DNA of 64,000 bases, from the NCBI GenBank assembly GCA_938039675.1, contig CALHUI010000007.1:1-64000 (forward strand). Direction: 5' to 3'. The notes beneath the pieces were generated by a model. It ran no database searches. It saw only the letters and a list, made by a program, of their open reading frames with translations, and had not been told where the DNA came from. This DNA is from an uncultured Cytophagales bacterium. Its GTDB lineage: Bacteria; Bacteroidota; Bacteroidia; Cytophagales; Thermoflexibacteraceae. The position numbers and the translations under genes are program-made. The first letter of the stretch is position 1. Each line of letters opens with the position of its first letter. This document shows, piece by piece, positions 1-8,852 of this stretch.

Positions 1-217
1 GAAATGTTGTAAGCAATTCAAGAATACCTTTTTCGCCATATTCGCCCTTTACATAATTGATGTAACTATCTACAGTAGTACTTGAATTTTCAAAAAAAGA
101 GCATTTTTCAAGTTCTTTCAGTTGTTCTCTAATCTCATTTGTAAGCCCAAAGTTATTGGTTTCTTTCCAATTAGAAATTAGAGAAGTGCCAACTGTGGTA
201 ATGATAGTTTTATTCAT
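1..217 (-). CDS. CARF-domain CRISPR accessory protein, N-terminal part (runs off window)
   Basis: Reading on the minus strand from the ATG at 217 gives 72 codons with no stop before the window edge. The N-terminus contains IITTVGTSLI, the beta-strand-plus-loop signature of CARF domains (APE2256/Csx1/Card1-like), which bind cyclic oligoadenylate made by Cas10. The gene starts 5 bases after the stop of cmr3, so it is almost certainly in the same transcript. The first residues do not look like a Cmr4-type RAMP, which would be the more usual next gene. The effector domain (HEPN RNase, nuclease or other) lies outside the window, so the enzymatic output is unknown. Seen: motif and spacing. Inferred: signalling effector of the adjacent Cas10. 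Confidence 0.7.
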   Translation of the reverse strand, partial: MNKTIITTVGTSLISNWKETNNFGLTNEIREQLKELEKCSFFENSSTTVDSYINYVKGEYGEKGILELLTTF

Positions 218-222
218 AGTGC

Positions 223-1299
223 TTAATTGTTTGGGGTTGTGCCAATGTAAAATTTTCCAAAACCTTGCTCTGCAAAGCCTTCAACTTCGTTGAAAGGATT
301 ATTTTGATACAAATGCTCAAATGCTTGCTGATGATTTCTTGCTTTCAGGTAGTATACACTTCCAGCAGGAACTGCTTTGTACATCGGTTTGGGTGCTTGC
401 TTTGCCATATCAAACCCGCCTGCAAATATTGGTTTGCCTATTGCGTAAGTAAGTAATTCAAAATCATTAGAATTTAGGAAAGCCTTTGGGCAATAGCCAT
501 TTTCCAAAATAGCAGGTGTGTTAAGGTAAACCCTTAAAATGTCAGAGTTTAAATTTTCAGGCTTTAAATGGAAATTTGGCACTTTGCTTTGTTCAATGTG
601 TTTGTAGAATACTGATTTATTTTCACCACCCAAACGAATAATCCCTTTATCTTCAAGGCTTAGGTTTTCGTATTCAACCGCTATTTTCACTTTACTTTCT
701 TCCGTATTTTCAAGTCTTTGCATATTCACCCGATACATTTTGCCTTCGGCTTCGCCTGATGTTGTACGGCTGGTATTATCTCGTGCTATACCGATTTTAG
801 GCTCGGAAGTAATAAACTTAGTCAGCGTATCGGCAAAAATTTGACTTTCGTTATAGTTCAAGTAATGCACAAAACGATTATTTGCTAAAATTCCTTTATT
901 TAGTTCGTCTGCCTTTTTGCGTAAAGGGGCATACAAAATTTCTTTTTTATCGTTAGAGCCTAAATTTAATAGTTCGCGCTTTAAAAAATAGATTTTTTTC
1001 GCCTCGTTTTCGTCATTATCTTTAAATTTTACCAAATCCAATGGCATTGTAAAATATGGTTTTTCATTCACCAAAAGGTAAATATTTTGGATTTTAAAGT
1101 CTTTTGTATCAGTAATAACCTTTTTGGGGTCTGTAATACCTTGTTGAAACATAAAAGCACTACGCAAAGCCCCGTAAATTACCGAAGGCAAGGGCGGAAA
1201 AATACCATCAGCCCAAACGTCATCACCCATAGAAAAAGGCTTGCCGTCTCTAAAAAAGAGGGTATCTATTGCCTCAATATGTATCGTTTTCTTAGTCAT
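223..1299 (-). CDS. cmr3: type III-B CRISPR RAMP protein Cmr3
   Basis: A 358-residue RAMP-superfamily subunit of the Cmr RNA-targeting complex. Cmr3 sits next to Cas10/Cmr2 and holds the 5' tag of the crRNA. The N-terminal DTLFFRDGKPF is the Cmr3 signature, and a glycine-rich loop near the C-terminus (AEQGFGKFYIG) fits the RAMP fold. Its start overlaps the cmr2 stop by 8 bases, which implies translational coupling, and the CARF-like gene follows after 5 bases. The coding sequence is AT-rich, like cmr1 and cmr2 and unlike cas6. Confidence 0.93.
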   Translation of the reverse strand: MTKKTIHIEAIDTLFFRDGKPFSMGDDVWADGIFPPLPSVIYGALRSAFMFQQGITDPKKVITDTKDFKIQNIYLLVNEKPYFTMPLDLVKFKDNDENEAKKIYFLKRELLNLGSNDKKEILYAPLRKKADELNKGILANNRFVHYLNYNESQIFADTLTKFITSEPKIGIARDNTSRTTSGEAEGKMYRVNMQRLENTEESKVKIAVEYENLSLEDKGIIRLGGENKSVFYKHIEQSKVPNFHLKPENLNSDILRVYLNTPAILENGYCPKAFLNSNDFELLTYAIGKPIFAGGFDMAKQAPKPMYKAVPAGSVYYLKARNHQQAFEHLYQNNPFNEVEGFAEQGFGKFYIGTTPNN

Positions 1300-3082
1300 T
1301 GCCTTGAAGTTTTCGGTTGATAAAATCGCAGATGCTTAGTGAAGCATTGAAGTTTTTGATATTTCGTTTGTTAGGTTCATAGACTTGCATCACTTTTTTA
1401 GCCATTTCTTTTGCTTCCTCTTTGGTGGCTTTATTTTTGGCTCGCAGTACAAGCCTTTCAATCTCAAAATTCATTATTTGAATGATTTTGGTATCTTCCT
1501 CTTCCGCCAGTAGTTCCATTTCACCTTGCAAAACTGTTATATAATTGCTGCTAAAATGCGTTTCTAAACCTTCTCTCACTTCTCGCATCAGTTCCGAATA
1601 CCAAATATTTTTACCGTCTTTCATTGCCTTAAACGGCAACACCGCCTTATGTATCTCGCCCGATTTTTTCAAAACAGCAATACCAAAACTATCTTTTTTA
1701 TCGGTGTCTTTCGCCTCTTTCTCCATTTTCCTTGCCCAAGTAAGCACTTCCGATAATGGCGTTTTGTAGTGAGCAATGGCAATGCCTACCGAAAAAGTCA
1801 TTTCGTCTTTTCCTTGTAAGGTAAATTGACCATTATTAGAAATTTTATCACTCACTTGTGCTTTAAACTGCTCTCGCAGGTGTTTCATTACCTCAAATAG
1901 GTAATGTAAATTCACAAAGCCCAAATAGTCGTCGCCGCCTGCATACACGGTGCGACCTTTTTTGATTTTATCAGCACCTAAGCCATCTACATAGTTTTTG
2001 GCATATTCGGCAAAGTCCGAAAGCAAGCCCGAAAGATGTGTGTGAAAATCTTTTAATTTATTTTCTCTGTCATTGAGGTATTCGCCCGAAAGCCAAGCCC
2101 CCATACTGTCGGCATCAAAAAGCAGGATAGCGTAGTATTTGGTGAATTTTAAGCCTTTCTCTTTAAGTGCATCACGTAATTTTTTATGGGCTTTTTTTGC
2201 AATTTCTAATTGCTGCTTGCAAGGGATTTGTTTGGAAGTTAGATTATCCTCATACAAAAACTGCTCATTAAAATTTGTCCAATCTTTGCCTTCTAATTTC
2301 AAGCACTTTTCTTGCTCCGCTGCTTTCAAAATATCAAAGATATTTTCAAAATCTTCGAATGCTTGCGGGGCTTCTTGAATGCTTTTGAGTAAGGCAATAT
2401 CTGTGGTAGAATCAAAGGATTTTCTTTGATTATTGAACGGATAAAATCTTTTGATAAAAGAGATTGCCGAAAGCCCTTCTTTGTCATCAAGCATATCTGT
2501 TTTAATCTGCACAACATTATCAGCAAAAGAAGGTAACGGGGCTTTGTTAAACACCAACGCATTTTGCTCACCGCTCAATGAGCATTTACGCCCTTGTTCG
2601 GGGTTTTGGGTGAAGGTGCGTGAGTTTTTGACTGCCCCAAGCAGTCGGTCAGCTTTGTCGCAGGCGGCTGCATAGTTGTTATTTTCAACAGGTACAAATA
2701 CCCAAAAAGTAGAGAAATAGTCTTTCAGTTGGGCTTCAAAGGCGGTTTTTATTTTGGTGTATTCGCTTGTGCCGATTTTGGTTGCTGCTTTTTTAGTCAA
2801 TTCGTGCAGTTCTATGGCTACTTCATCGGCTATTTTTTTACCCAAATCTTTTAGTTCTTGGTCGGTTTTGGTAAAATTGAAAGAAGCCAAAATGCGGTTG
2901 GACATTGAGTCGGATATTTTGGAAGGGAAAATAACTGTTCCGCCTTCTCTTGTAATAGCTTTATACACTTTGCCTACAAAGTCTGAAAGCATACGACTCC
3001 CTGCCCACAAATCTTGTGTTTTGCGAGCTTGCGAGATAAAGCTCTGCACGGGCGTAAGGGTGAATAGGAATAGGTGGGTCAT
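1292..3082 (-). CDS. cmr2: type III-B CRISPR Cas10/Cmr2, GGDD cyclase, no HD domain
   Basis: Large subunit of the Cmr complex, 596 residues. It begins directly with the Cmr2 signature (PVQSFISQARKTQDLWAGS, residues 11-29). The roughly 200-residue HD nuclease domain found at the front of many Cas10 proteins is absent. The first palm domain carries LLFDADSMGAW near residue 320, and the second has an intact GGDD at 382-385 (YAGGDDYLGF), the catalytic motif for making cyclic oligoadenylate from ATP. Expected activity is therefore target-RNA-triggered cOA synthesis without ssDNA cleavage. It overlaps cmr1 by 4 bases and cmr3 by 8. The short length follows from the missing HD domain; the frame itself is intact. 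Confidence 0.95.
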   Translation of the reverse strand: MTHLFLFTLTPVQSFISQARKTQDLWAGSRMLSDFVGKVYKAITREGGTVIFPSKISDSMSNRILASFNFTKTDQELKDLGKKIADEVAIELHELTKKAATKIGTSEYTKIKTAFEAQLKDYFSTFWVFVPVENNNYAAACDKADRLLGAVKNSRTFTQNPEQGRKCSLSGEQNALVFNKAPLPSFADNVVQIKTDMLDDKEGLSAISFIKRFYPFNNQRKSFDSTTDIALLKSIQEAPQAFEDFENIFDILKAAEQEKCLKLEGKDWTNFNEQFLYEDNLTSKQIPCKQQLEIAKKAHKKLRDALKEKGLKFTKYYAILLFDADSMGAWLSGEYLNDRENKLKDFHTHLSGLLSDFAEYAKNYVDGLGADKIKKGRTVYAGGDDYLGFVNLHYLFEVMKHLREQFKAQVSDKISNNGQFTLQGKDEMTFSVGIAIAHYKTPLSEVLTWARKMEKEAKDTDKKDSFGIAVLKKSGEIHKAVLPFKAMKDGKNIWYSELMREVREGLETHFSSNYITVLQGEMELLAEEEDTKIIQIMNFEIERLVLRAKNKATKEEAKEMAKKVMQVYEPNKRNIKNFNASLSICDFINRKLQGND

Positions 3083-4104
3083 AGGGTTACAAGGTTTAGT
3101 TTTTCTTGAAGTTTTTGATTGAATTTTTGGGTGGCGGCATTGTATTTAGTTACTGCGTCGTTTGGAACAGATTTATCTTTTTTCAAATTCTCACTACTTA
3201 TATCTGAAACATACTGATAAGGTAAAAATAGAATATACCCTCTGTAACCATCATTTTCTTTATCTAAGAATAAAAAATATGACTTTGAATGTCGTTCTAA
3301 AAAAGCATTTATGTCTTGCGTTATAGGGGCGGCTATGTATCTCCTTGTATTGTAGGTATGCCCATCTCCCATATTTTTTCTTGCAAAAATATACGCATCA
3401 CCAATTACTTTTAAGGCTTTATCATAGTCGCCTTTTGCAACTTCTTTTGCACCGAAAAGTAATTCTGAATTTGAAAGGCTTGTAAATTTTGATTTTGAGT
3501 TAGTATTTTTCAATAAATCTTTCCATTTGGGTAAATTTTGAGTAATGTCTGTCGTTTTATCACCTTTGTTTTCTATTGCAGTAATAATTTTTATTTTACC
3601 AAAACCATTTCTGCTTTTTGAACCTAAGCCACCTACATAACACATCAGTACAAAAGCCTTAATTACTTCATCTACTTTTGTTTCATCTGTAAATCTCAGA
3701 CAAATTTCAAACTTTTGTTTTTCATCAAAAAAACCGTGTGTGAATCCCTCCCGATAATCATAAGCACCATAAGCAAGATAATTGAGTATATTGACAGGTG
3801 TATTTCTTGAAAGCGGATAGTTCCCTTTATGCTCAGGGAATTTACTTTTTGTACTTGGCTTTAAAAAATTTCTATCTTTCGGACAAGTAATCACCACCCT
3901 ACTTCTCTGCGCAGGCTCTGTCCCTCCAAAAATCAAAGACTCTTGTTTTTTGAGTTCTTCAAGGCTCAAATGCCCATTCATTGCCCGCCACCAAAAGCGA
4001 AGTGCGCCTTTGATGCTGGGTGGGCGGAGTTCGGGTGTGTTTTGGTCTGCTCCTGAGAGGAACATAGGTGTGATGGTTTCGCAAGTGAAGGTTATCGTTT
4101 TCAT
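3079..4104 (-). CDS. cmr1: type III-B CRISPR RAMP protein Cmr1
   Basis: A 341-residue RAMP subunit that caps the target-RNA 3' side of the Cmr complex. Recognisable features are the N-terminal CETITPMFLSGAD, then PPSIKGALRFWWRAMNG and LIFGGTEPAQRSRV, all typical of Cmr1. A glycine-rich segment (GGLGSKSRNGFGKI) lies near residue 160. The stop overlaps the cmr2 start by 4 bases. Upstream there is a 63-base gap to cas6, so cmr1 either begins its own transcript or is read through from cas6. Confidence 0.93.
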   Translation of the reverse strand: MKTITFTCETITPMFLSGADQNTPELRPPSIKGALRFWWRAMNGHLSLEELKKQESLIFGGTEPAQRSRVVITCPKDRNFLKPSTKSKFPEHKGNYPLSRNTPVNILNYLAYGAYDYREGFTHGFFDEKQKFEICLRFTDETKVDEVIKAFVLMCYVGGLGSKSRNGFGKIKIITAIENKGDKTTDITQNLPKWKDLLKNTNSKSKFTSLSNSELLFGAKEVAKGDYDKALKVIGDAYIFARKNMGDGHTYNTRRYIAAPITQDINAFLERHSKSYFLFLDKENDGYRGYILFLPYQYVSDISSENLKKDKSVPNDAVTKYNAATQKFNQKLQEKLNLVTL

Positions 4105-4167
4105 ATAGCTTATGTCGTGATTTTCAGTGGTAGATTATTACTTATTTCCCTTCTCAATCAAAAGTGC

Positions 4168-4860
4168 CTACTCTTTTTTGCGTGCCTGAGAAACAACACC
4201 GTAGCCGATGCTCACGTGTCGCCCTAAACCAATGAGGTTAGGCAGGGATACGTTGGTTTCAAAAGTAGCATCGAAGGCAAGCAGGCGGGCATCGCGGATG
4301 GTGTGGCGCACGGGCTGGGTTAGGTGCAGCAAATGGCACATCACGGGGCGTTCTTCTTTGGGCGGCAGTTGCCATGCCACACCTTTGGCAAATGCCATGA
4401 TTTGCCCGCGCAAAACGGCTTCCAGCAGTTCGCGGCGTTCTGCATCGGTAGTTTTGCTGCGGTAGGCGGCATAGCTTTCCGTGTTGAAAGGCAGCCAACG
4501 GCGAATCTGAAAGCGGATGGGCGCATCCCAAATCTTCAAGGGGTGTTTGCGGGCATCCAAGCGCTCGATGGACATTTCTACGCGTCGCCTGCCGATACGC
4601 AAGTCGTACGGTCTGCCGGCTTGGAACAGGTGGCTGATGGCTTGCGTACCTTCGCCTAAGCAAATGATGCTCGGCTTGCCGCCGATTTGCTTGTACTGAA
4701 TCAACGGATAGGCATAGCGGAAACCTTCGTCGGTATGGTTGTGGAACAGTTCGTGCTCCCAGCCGGCGGTTTGAGCAACTGCACCGCGGAAAAGAGGAAT
4801 GTCGCGCCCGTCAATGGGGGTATTGAAACTGATGTGCAAATAGGGAAGACCGAGTAACAT
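4168..4860 (-). CDS. cas6: CRISPR pre-crRNA endoribonuclease Cas6 (Cas6b-like)
   Basis: Processes precursor crRNA by cutting inside the CRISPR repeat. The frame is open back to 4986, but residue 43 (ATG at 4860) begins the conserved MLLGLPYLHISF, so 4860 is preferred, giving 230 residues. Supporting features are FRGAVAQ, ELFHNHTDEGFRYAYPLIQYK and the C-terminal glycine-rich loop GLGRHVSIGYGVV, as in the Cas6b-type family common in Bacteroidota. A sampled 60-base line of this gene (4321-4380) is about 58% G+C, against about 37% in the cmr genes (3421-3480), so its history may differ from the Cmr operon. It lies 63 bases upstream of cmr1 on the same strand. Confidence 0.9.
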   Translation of the reverse strand: MLLGLPYLHISFNTPIDGRDIPLFRGAVAQTAGWEHELFHNHTDEGFRYAYPLIQYKQIGGKPSIICLGEGTQAISHLFQAGRPYDLRIGRRRVEMSIERLDARKHPLKIWDAPIRFQIRRWLPFNTESYAAYRSKTTDAERRELLEAVLRGQIMAFAKGVAWQLPPKEERPVMCHLLHLTQPVRHTIRDARLLAFDATFETNVSLPNLIGLGRHVSIGYGVVSQARKKE

Positions 4861-5319
4861 AAAACATAAGTTGTTTTTAGGTTTAATACTATTACCCGCT
4901 AAAAGTTCCGCCCGAAAGGTCAAAAATTCTTTACAACGATTAAAATTTGCATTGCTTAAGATAGTAAATAGGATTATTAATGGCAAGCAAGTGTCATGTG
5001 AATATTTTTTATGCTTACATGTTTGGCAGATTATATTTATCGCTGTGCATATTTTTTTATACTGCTCAAGTTTTTTATGCCGATAAATCCCTAATCTACG
5101 TTTGCAAATGACGAAATCAAATTCTATTGCAAAATATGTATGGTATTTTTTGGGTTATATGCTTTGCAGCAGTAGTTACGATGTTGCCCAACGCCGAAAC
5201 AAGAAGCCGTTAAAGAGTAGCGTATGGCAAGCAGACAGCAGACAATGCACCTGCACAGGCGTTGTTGTAAACCCGCTTTTTTATGGCGTATCTTTAAGCC
5301 GTTCATTACCACAAAGCAC
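4861..5319. other. gene-free gap between cas6 and the S9 peptidase
   Basis: AT-rich intergenic DNA between two divergent genes. It could encode a 42-residue N-terminal extension of Cas6 (from 4986), but that stretch does not resemble the family. A TAnnTTTG-like element lies at 5097-5104 on the plus strand, though about 215 bases before the peptidase start. I looked for direct repeats of the CRISPR type, leader-like sequence and tRNA-like clovers and saw none. Confidence 0.6.
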
Positions 5320-7626
5320 ATGAAAGCAAAACTTACCTTTTTGTTGCTGTGGGCAGCGGCAATAACGCTTGCACAAAGCCCGCAACTGACCGTCCCCTAC
5401 ATCATGCGCAACCCCCGATGGATGGGTGTTTCGCCCGAAAATATGCGCTGGGCTGACGACGGCAAAACGCTTTACTTTGACTGGAGCGACGATAAAAGCC
5501 TGCACGCTGCCGACCCTGTAACGGGTAAATGGCGCAAAGTGCCTTTGGAAGAAGAACGCAACCTTGCTTTTGGTGGGCATTACAACACCGCCCGTACCCG
5601 CCGCGTGTATGTCAAAGACGGCGATATTTTCATCAAAGACATGACTTCGGGCGCAGCTACGCAACTCACGCAAACCATCGAAACCGAATCCGTGCCCCGC
5701 CTGAGTGCCGAGGGCGACCGCGTATTTTTTCAACAAGGCTTGAATTTGTTTGCCATACATCTCAAATCGGGGCGTTGGGAGCAACTCACTGACTTCCGAC
5801 GCGGCAACAAACCCGCCGATGCAAAAAAAACTGAGCAGGCACTTTGGTTAGAAGCCGACCAGCAACGCCTTTTTACAGTATTACGGGAGCGCAAAGCCGC
5901 CGAGGATGCCCGCAAAGCACGTCAGGAGCAACTGCGCCCCGTTCGCCCGAAGGAGTACTATTTTCAAGAAAAGCAGTTGGACAACTTCACCGTCAGCCCC
6001 GACGGCAACTTTGTGCTGTTCCGCGTAGGCACGCGCCCTGCAGGCAGCAAAGCCACCGCCGTACCGGACTACATGGCTGCATCGGGCTATACGGAAAACC
6101 TCAATGCGCGCCCCAAAGTCGGCGACCAACTGCCCACCTATGAAGTTGCGCTCTACGACCGCCGCCGCGATACGCTACTCTACGTTTCCACTGCTCAACT
6201 GCCGGGCATCGAAGAGCCGCCCGCCTACCTTGCCAACCCGCAGAAAAAGAAGCGCGAACTTACCCCGCTGGGGATGCAGTGGAGCGAAAACAGCCGCTAC
6301 GCCCTGCTTGTGCTGCGTGCGCAAGACAACAAAGACCTTTGGATAACCCTTTTAGACCCGCAAACCGCCGCACTGAAAACCATTGACCGCCAACACGATG
6401 AGGCATGGATTGCCGGGCCGGGCATCGGCTTCAACAACGGATGGATTGACAATCAGACGATTTGGTTTCAGTCTGAACAAACAGGCTGGTCGCACCTCTA
6501 CACGGCAAACGTAGAAAGCGGTGCAAAAAAAGCACTGACTTCGGGCAAATATGAAGTTCGCTTTGCCCAACTCAGCCGCGACAAAAAGTATTTTTACATC
6601 GCCACGAGCGAGGTGCACCCGGGCGAAGACCATTTGTACAAAATTCCCGTAGCGGGTGGTGTCATGCAGCGGCTCACCTTCCTGACAGGCGGCAACGAGT
6701 TTGCCATTTCGCCCGATGAGCGGTTTATTGCCATTCGTCATTCGTACAGCAACCGCCCTTGGGAACTGTACGTGATGGAAAACAAACCCAATGCCGTGCC
6801 GCGTCAAATTACGCAATCGCAATCGGAGGAATTTAAGAAGTATGCTTGGCGCGAACCCGAAGTGCTGACCTTCAAAGCATCGGACGGCGCGGATGTGTAC
6901 GCACGCCTCTATCAGCCCAAAGCAGACGTTAAGAACGGTGCTGCCGTCATTTTCGTACATGGCGCAGGCTATCTGCAAAATGCCCATAAGCGTTGGAGCA
7001 GCTACTTTCGCGAGTATATGTTCCATAACTTGCTGGCAGACAAAGGCTATACCGTTTTAGACATTGACTACCGCGGCAGTGCAGGCTACGGACGCGACTG
7101 GCGCACGGGTATTTACCGACACATGGGCGGCAAAGACCTCAGCGACCACGTGGACGGGGCAAAATTCCTTGCCGAAAAATACGGCATAGACCCGCAGCGC
7201 ATCGGCATTTACGGCGGCAGCTACGGCGGATTTATCACCCTGATGGCAATGTTCACCACGCCCGATGTGTTTGCGGCAGGTGCGGCACTTCGCCCCGTTA
7301 CGCATTGGGCGCACTACAACCACGGCTACACGAGCAACATCCTGAACACGCCTGTGCCGGACAGTGCCGCTTATGCCAAAAGTTCACCGATTTATTACGC
7401 CGAAGGGCTGAAAGGCTCATTGCTCATCTGCCACGGCATGGTGGATGTAAACGTACATTTTCAGGATGTCGTATTGCTGGCGCAGCGCCTCATTGAACTG
7501 GGCAAAGACAATTGGGAAGTGGCGATTTACCCCGTAGAAGACCACGGCTTCGTGGAACCGAGCAGCTGGACGGACGAATACAAGCGGATTCTGAAACTGT
7601 TTGACGAGAAGCTACTCAAACGGTAG
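5320..7626 (+). CDS. S9-family prolyl oligopeptidase / dipeptidyl-peptidase-like, secreted
   Basis: A serine peptidase of 768 residues from the ATG at 5320. The frame is open further upstream, but MKAKLTFLLLWAAAITLAQS is a clean signal peptide, which decides the start. The N-terminal two thirds form a DPP IV-type beta-propeller (repeated ISPDERFIA/TVSPDGNFV-like blades). The C-terminal alpha/beta-hydrolase domain has the triad Ser634 (YGGSYGG), Asp709 (HGMVDVN) and His742 (EDHGF). It probably trims peptides in the periplasm for nutrition. It stands alone on the plus strand and ends 5 bases before the convergent gene's stop. Exact specificity cannot be read from the sequence. Confidence 0.93.
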   Translation: MKAKLTFLLLWAAAITLAQSPQLTVPYIMRNPRWMGVSPENMRWADDGKTLYFDWSDDKSLHAADPVTGKWRKVPLEEERNLAFGGHYNTARTRRVYVKDGDIFIKDMTSGAATQLTQTIETESVPRLSAEGDRVFFQQGLNLFAIHLKSGRWEQLTDFRRGNKPADAKKTEQALWLEADQQRLFTVLRERKAAEDARKARQEQLRPVRPKEYYFQEKQLDNFTVSPDGNFVLFRVGTRPAGSKATAVPDYMAASGYTENLNARPKVGDQLPTYEVALYDRRRDTLLYVSTAQLPGIEEPPAYLANPQKKKRELTPLGMQWSENSRYALLVLRAQDNKDLWITLLDPQTAALKTIDRQHDEAWIAGPGIGFNNGWIDNQTIWFQSEQTGWSHLYTANVESGAKKALTSGKYEVRFAQLSRDKKYFYIATSEVHPGEDHLYKIPVAGGVMQRLTFLTGGNEFAISPDERFIAIRHSYSNRPWELYVMENKPNAVPRQITQSQSEEFKKYAWREPEVLTFKASDGADVYARLYQPKADVKNGAAVIFVHGAGYLQNAHKRWSSYFREYMFHNLLADKGYTVLDIDYRGSAGYGRDWRTGIYRHMGGKDLSDHVDGAKFLAEKYGIDPQRIGIYGGSYGGFITLMAMFTTPDVFAAGAALRPVTHWAHYNHGYTSNILNTPVPDSAAYAKSSPIYYAEGLKGSLLICHGMVDVNVHFQDVVLLAQRLIELGKDNWEVAIYPVEDHGFVEPSSWTDEYKRILKLFDEKLLKR

Positions 7627-7631
7627 CCGCA

Positions 7632-8645
7632 CTAACGGAACAACTGTTTCAGGCTCACTTTCAGCACTTCACCCATATTTTTACATTTGAGGAACTCGTC
7701 GCGCTTGTAATGGCGGGCGAGTTCTTCTTTGAGTTGGTCAACGTTTTCCTGCGGAGCAATCCTATCCTGCAACATTACTTCCATTACGTCTTTGAGTACA
7801 TAGCGCGAAGTGCGCAAGCGGTTTGCCATCAGCGAGCGCTCTTCCAATTGATACTGCCGAACACTTTCGGGCGTAAGTACATCATAGCCCAATTCAATAA
7901 TCGGGTTGTTTTGTTTGAAATATTGCGGCAGGTAAATGGATTTACGCCCTTCATAACTTTGCTGGTCAAAGTCAATGGCACGGATGCGGTAGTGCATTTC
8001 CTCAAAGTCGGGCGTGGTATCAATCACAAAGTTGCTGGAGTGCATATCGCCCAGCAGGCGAACAAAACAGCGCTCATTGAACTTAACAAACTCTTTAGCT
8101 AAGCGAATTTTATTGACATCCGACAAATGTGTACGGATAAACTGGTCGCCAGGGATGCCCAAAATATGTTCTTCTATGAGCGTATCCTTGTGCAGCAGAT
8201 AGCGCACCCGATTAGGGGAAAGGATGTCTTCCAGTTCCATCCCGTAAATACGCGAAGCATCTGCAACTTTTACGTAAAAATAATCAAAATTATCATTGAC
8301 TTTATTGACTATTCGCACGCGAAAGGGCTTGGTATTGCCGTAGGTGCAAAGGTCTATGCGGTCTATGTAGAGGTGGTTGATAACTGATAAGTTACCTGCA
8401 ATTTTCAGATGTGCATAAATTTGCCGCAGGCTGCTAAAAATATATTCTTGGTCGCTTTCCGAGTAATAAACACTTACCCACAGCGTATCATTTCCTTGGC
8501 GGTCGTAGAGCGTGGTCGCACCGATAAACCGACACAAGTCATGATATTGTAGAGGAATAGCGATTTCCTTGCCGTATTTGTGCAACAATCGGCGGAGTTT
8601 ATCCCCTACTTTGTAGGGTACTTTCTTTTTGCTGATAATCGCCAT
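7632..8645 (-). CDS. protein-kinase-like-fold protein, function unknown
   Basis: A 337-residue cytoplasmic protein with no signal peptide or membrane segment. Near residue 197 it has RLLGDMHSSNFVID, which matches the catalytic loop of aminoglycoside-phosphotransferase and LPS-type kinases (GDxHxxNxxxD). About 20 residues on comes IRAIDFDQQSYEG, the counterpart of the DFG metal-binding segment. A candidate Lys lies in the N-lobe (DYFYVKVADASRIYG, with the downstream Glu in MELED). This supports an active kinase fold, but the phosphoacceptor (sugar, lipid, small molecule or protein) is unknown. No partner gene is linked: it faces the S9 peptidase and is separated from adk by a terminator and about 200 bases. 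Confidence 0.6.
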   Translation of the reverse strand: MAIISKKKVPYKVGDKLRRLLHKYGKEIAIPLQYHDLCRFIGATTLYDRQGNDTLWVSVYYSESDQEYIFSSLRQIYAHLKIAGNLSVINHLYIDRIDLCTYGNTKPFRVRIVNKVNDNFDYFYVKVADASRIYGMELEDILSPNRVRYLLHKDTLIEEHILGIPGDQFIRTHLSDVNKIRLAKEFVKFNERCFVRLLGDMHSSNFVIDTTPDFEEMHYRIRAIDFDQQSYEGRKSIYLPQYFKQNNPIIELGYDVLTPESVRQYQLEERSLMANRLRTSRYVLKDVMEVMLQDRIAPQENVDQLKEELARHYKRDEFLKCKNMGEVLKVSLKQLFR

Positions 8646-8803
8646 AGTAGGGTGATGTCTTTCTTTAAGACCGATTCAGCTTAACTATCTGCTCAACAAA
8701 CAGGTAAACAAATTAAAACGTTACAAATTATTTATGCCATCATAGGGGGCATGTATCGGTAAGATAGTGTACGCTCCCTCTTAGTGTTGTTGGTTGCTTG
8801 GAG

Positions 8804-8841
8804 ATAAAAAAACCCGACGGATTTAGCAAATCTGTCGGGTT
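8804..8841 (-). terminator. rho-independent terminator of adk
   Basis: The stem pairs 8811-8824 with 8828-8841 (AACCCGACGGATTT against AAATCTGTCGGGTT, one G-T pair) around a 3-base loop. On the minus strand it is followed by a T-run (8804-8810 read in reverse). It lies directly after the adk stop. The stem shares the CCGAC/GTCGG core with hairpins at 47264 and 60691. Confidence 0.85.
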
Positions 8842-8852
8842 GTGCCGAATGT

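Noticed and set aside
1-217. Reading the left-edge gene as cmr4
   Set aside because: The N-terminus has a CARF-like TTVGTSL stretch and not the RAMP opening expected for Cmr4.
4861-5319. CRISPR leader or short array upstream of cas6
   Set aside because: No direct repeats of 25-40 bases with regular spacing were found.
6352-7026. Long minus-strand open frame inside the S9 peptidase
   Set aside because: It lies opposite a clearly conserved catalytic domain; composition follows the sense gene and no family features are seen.
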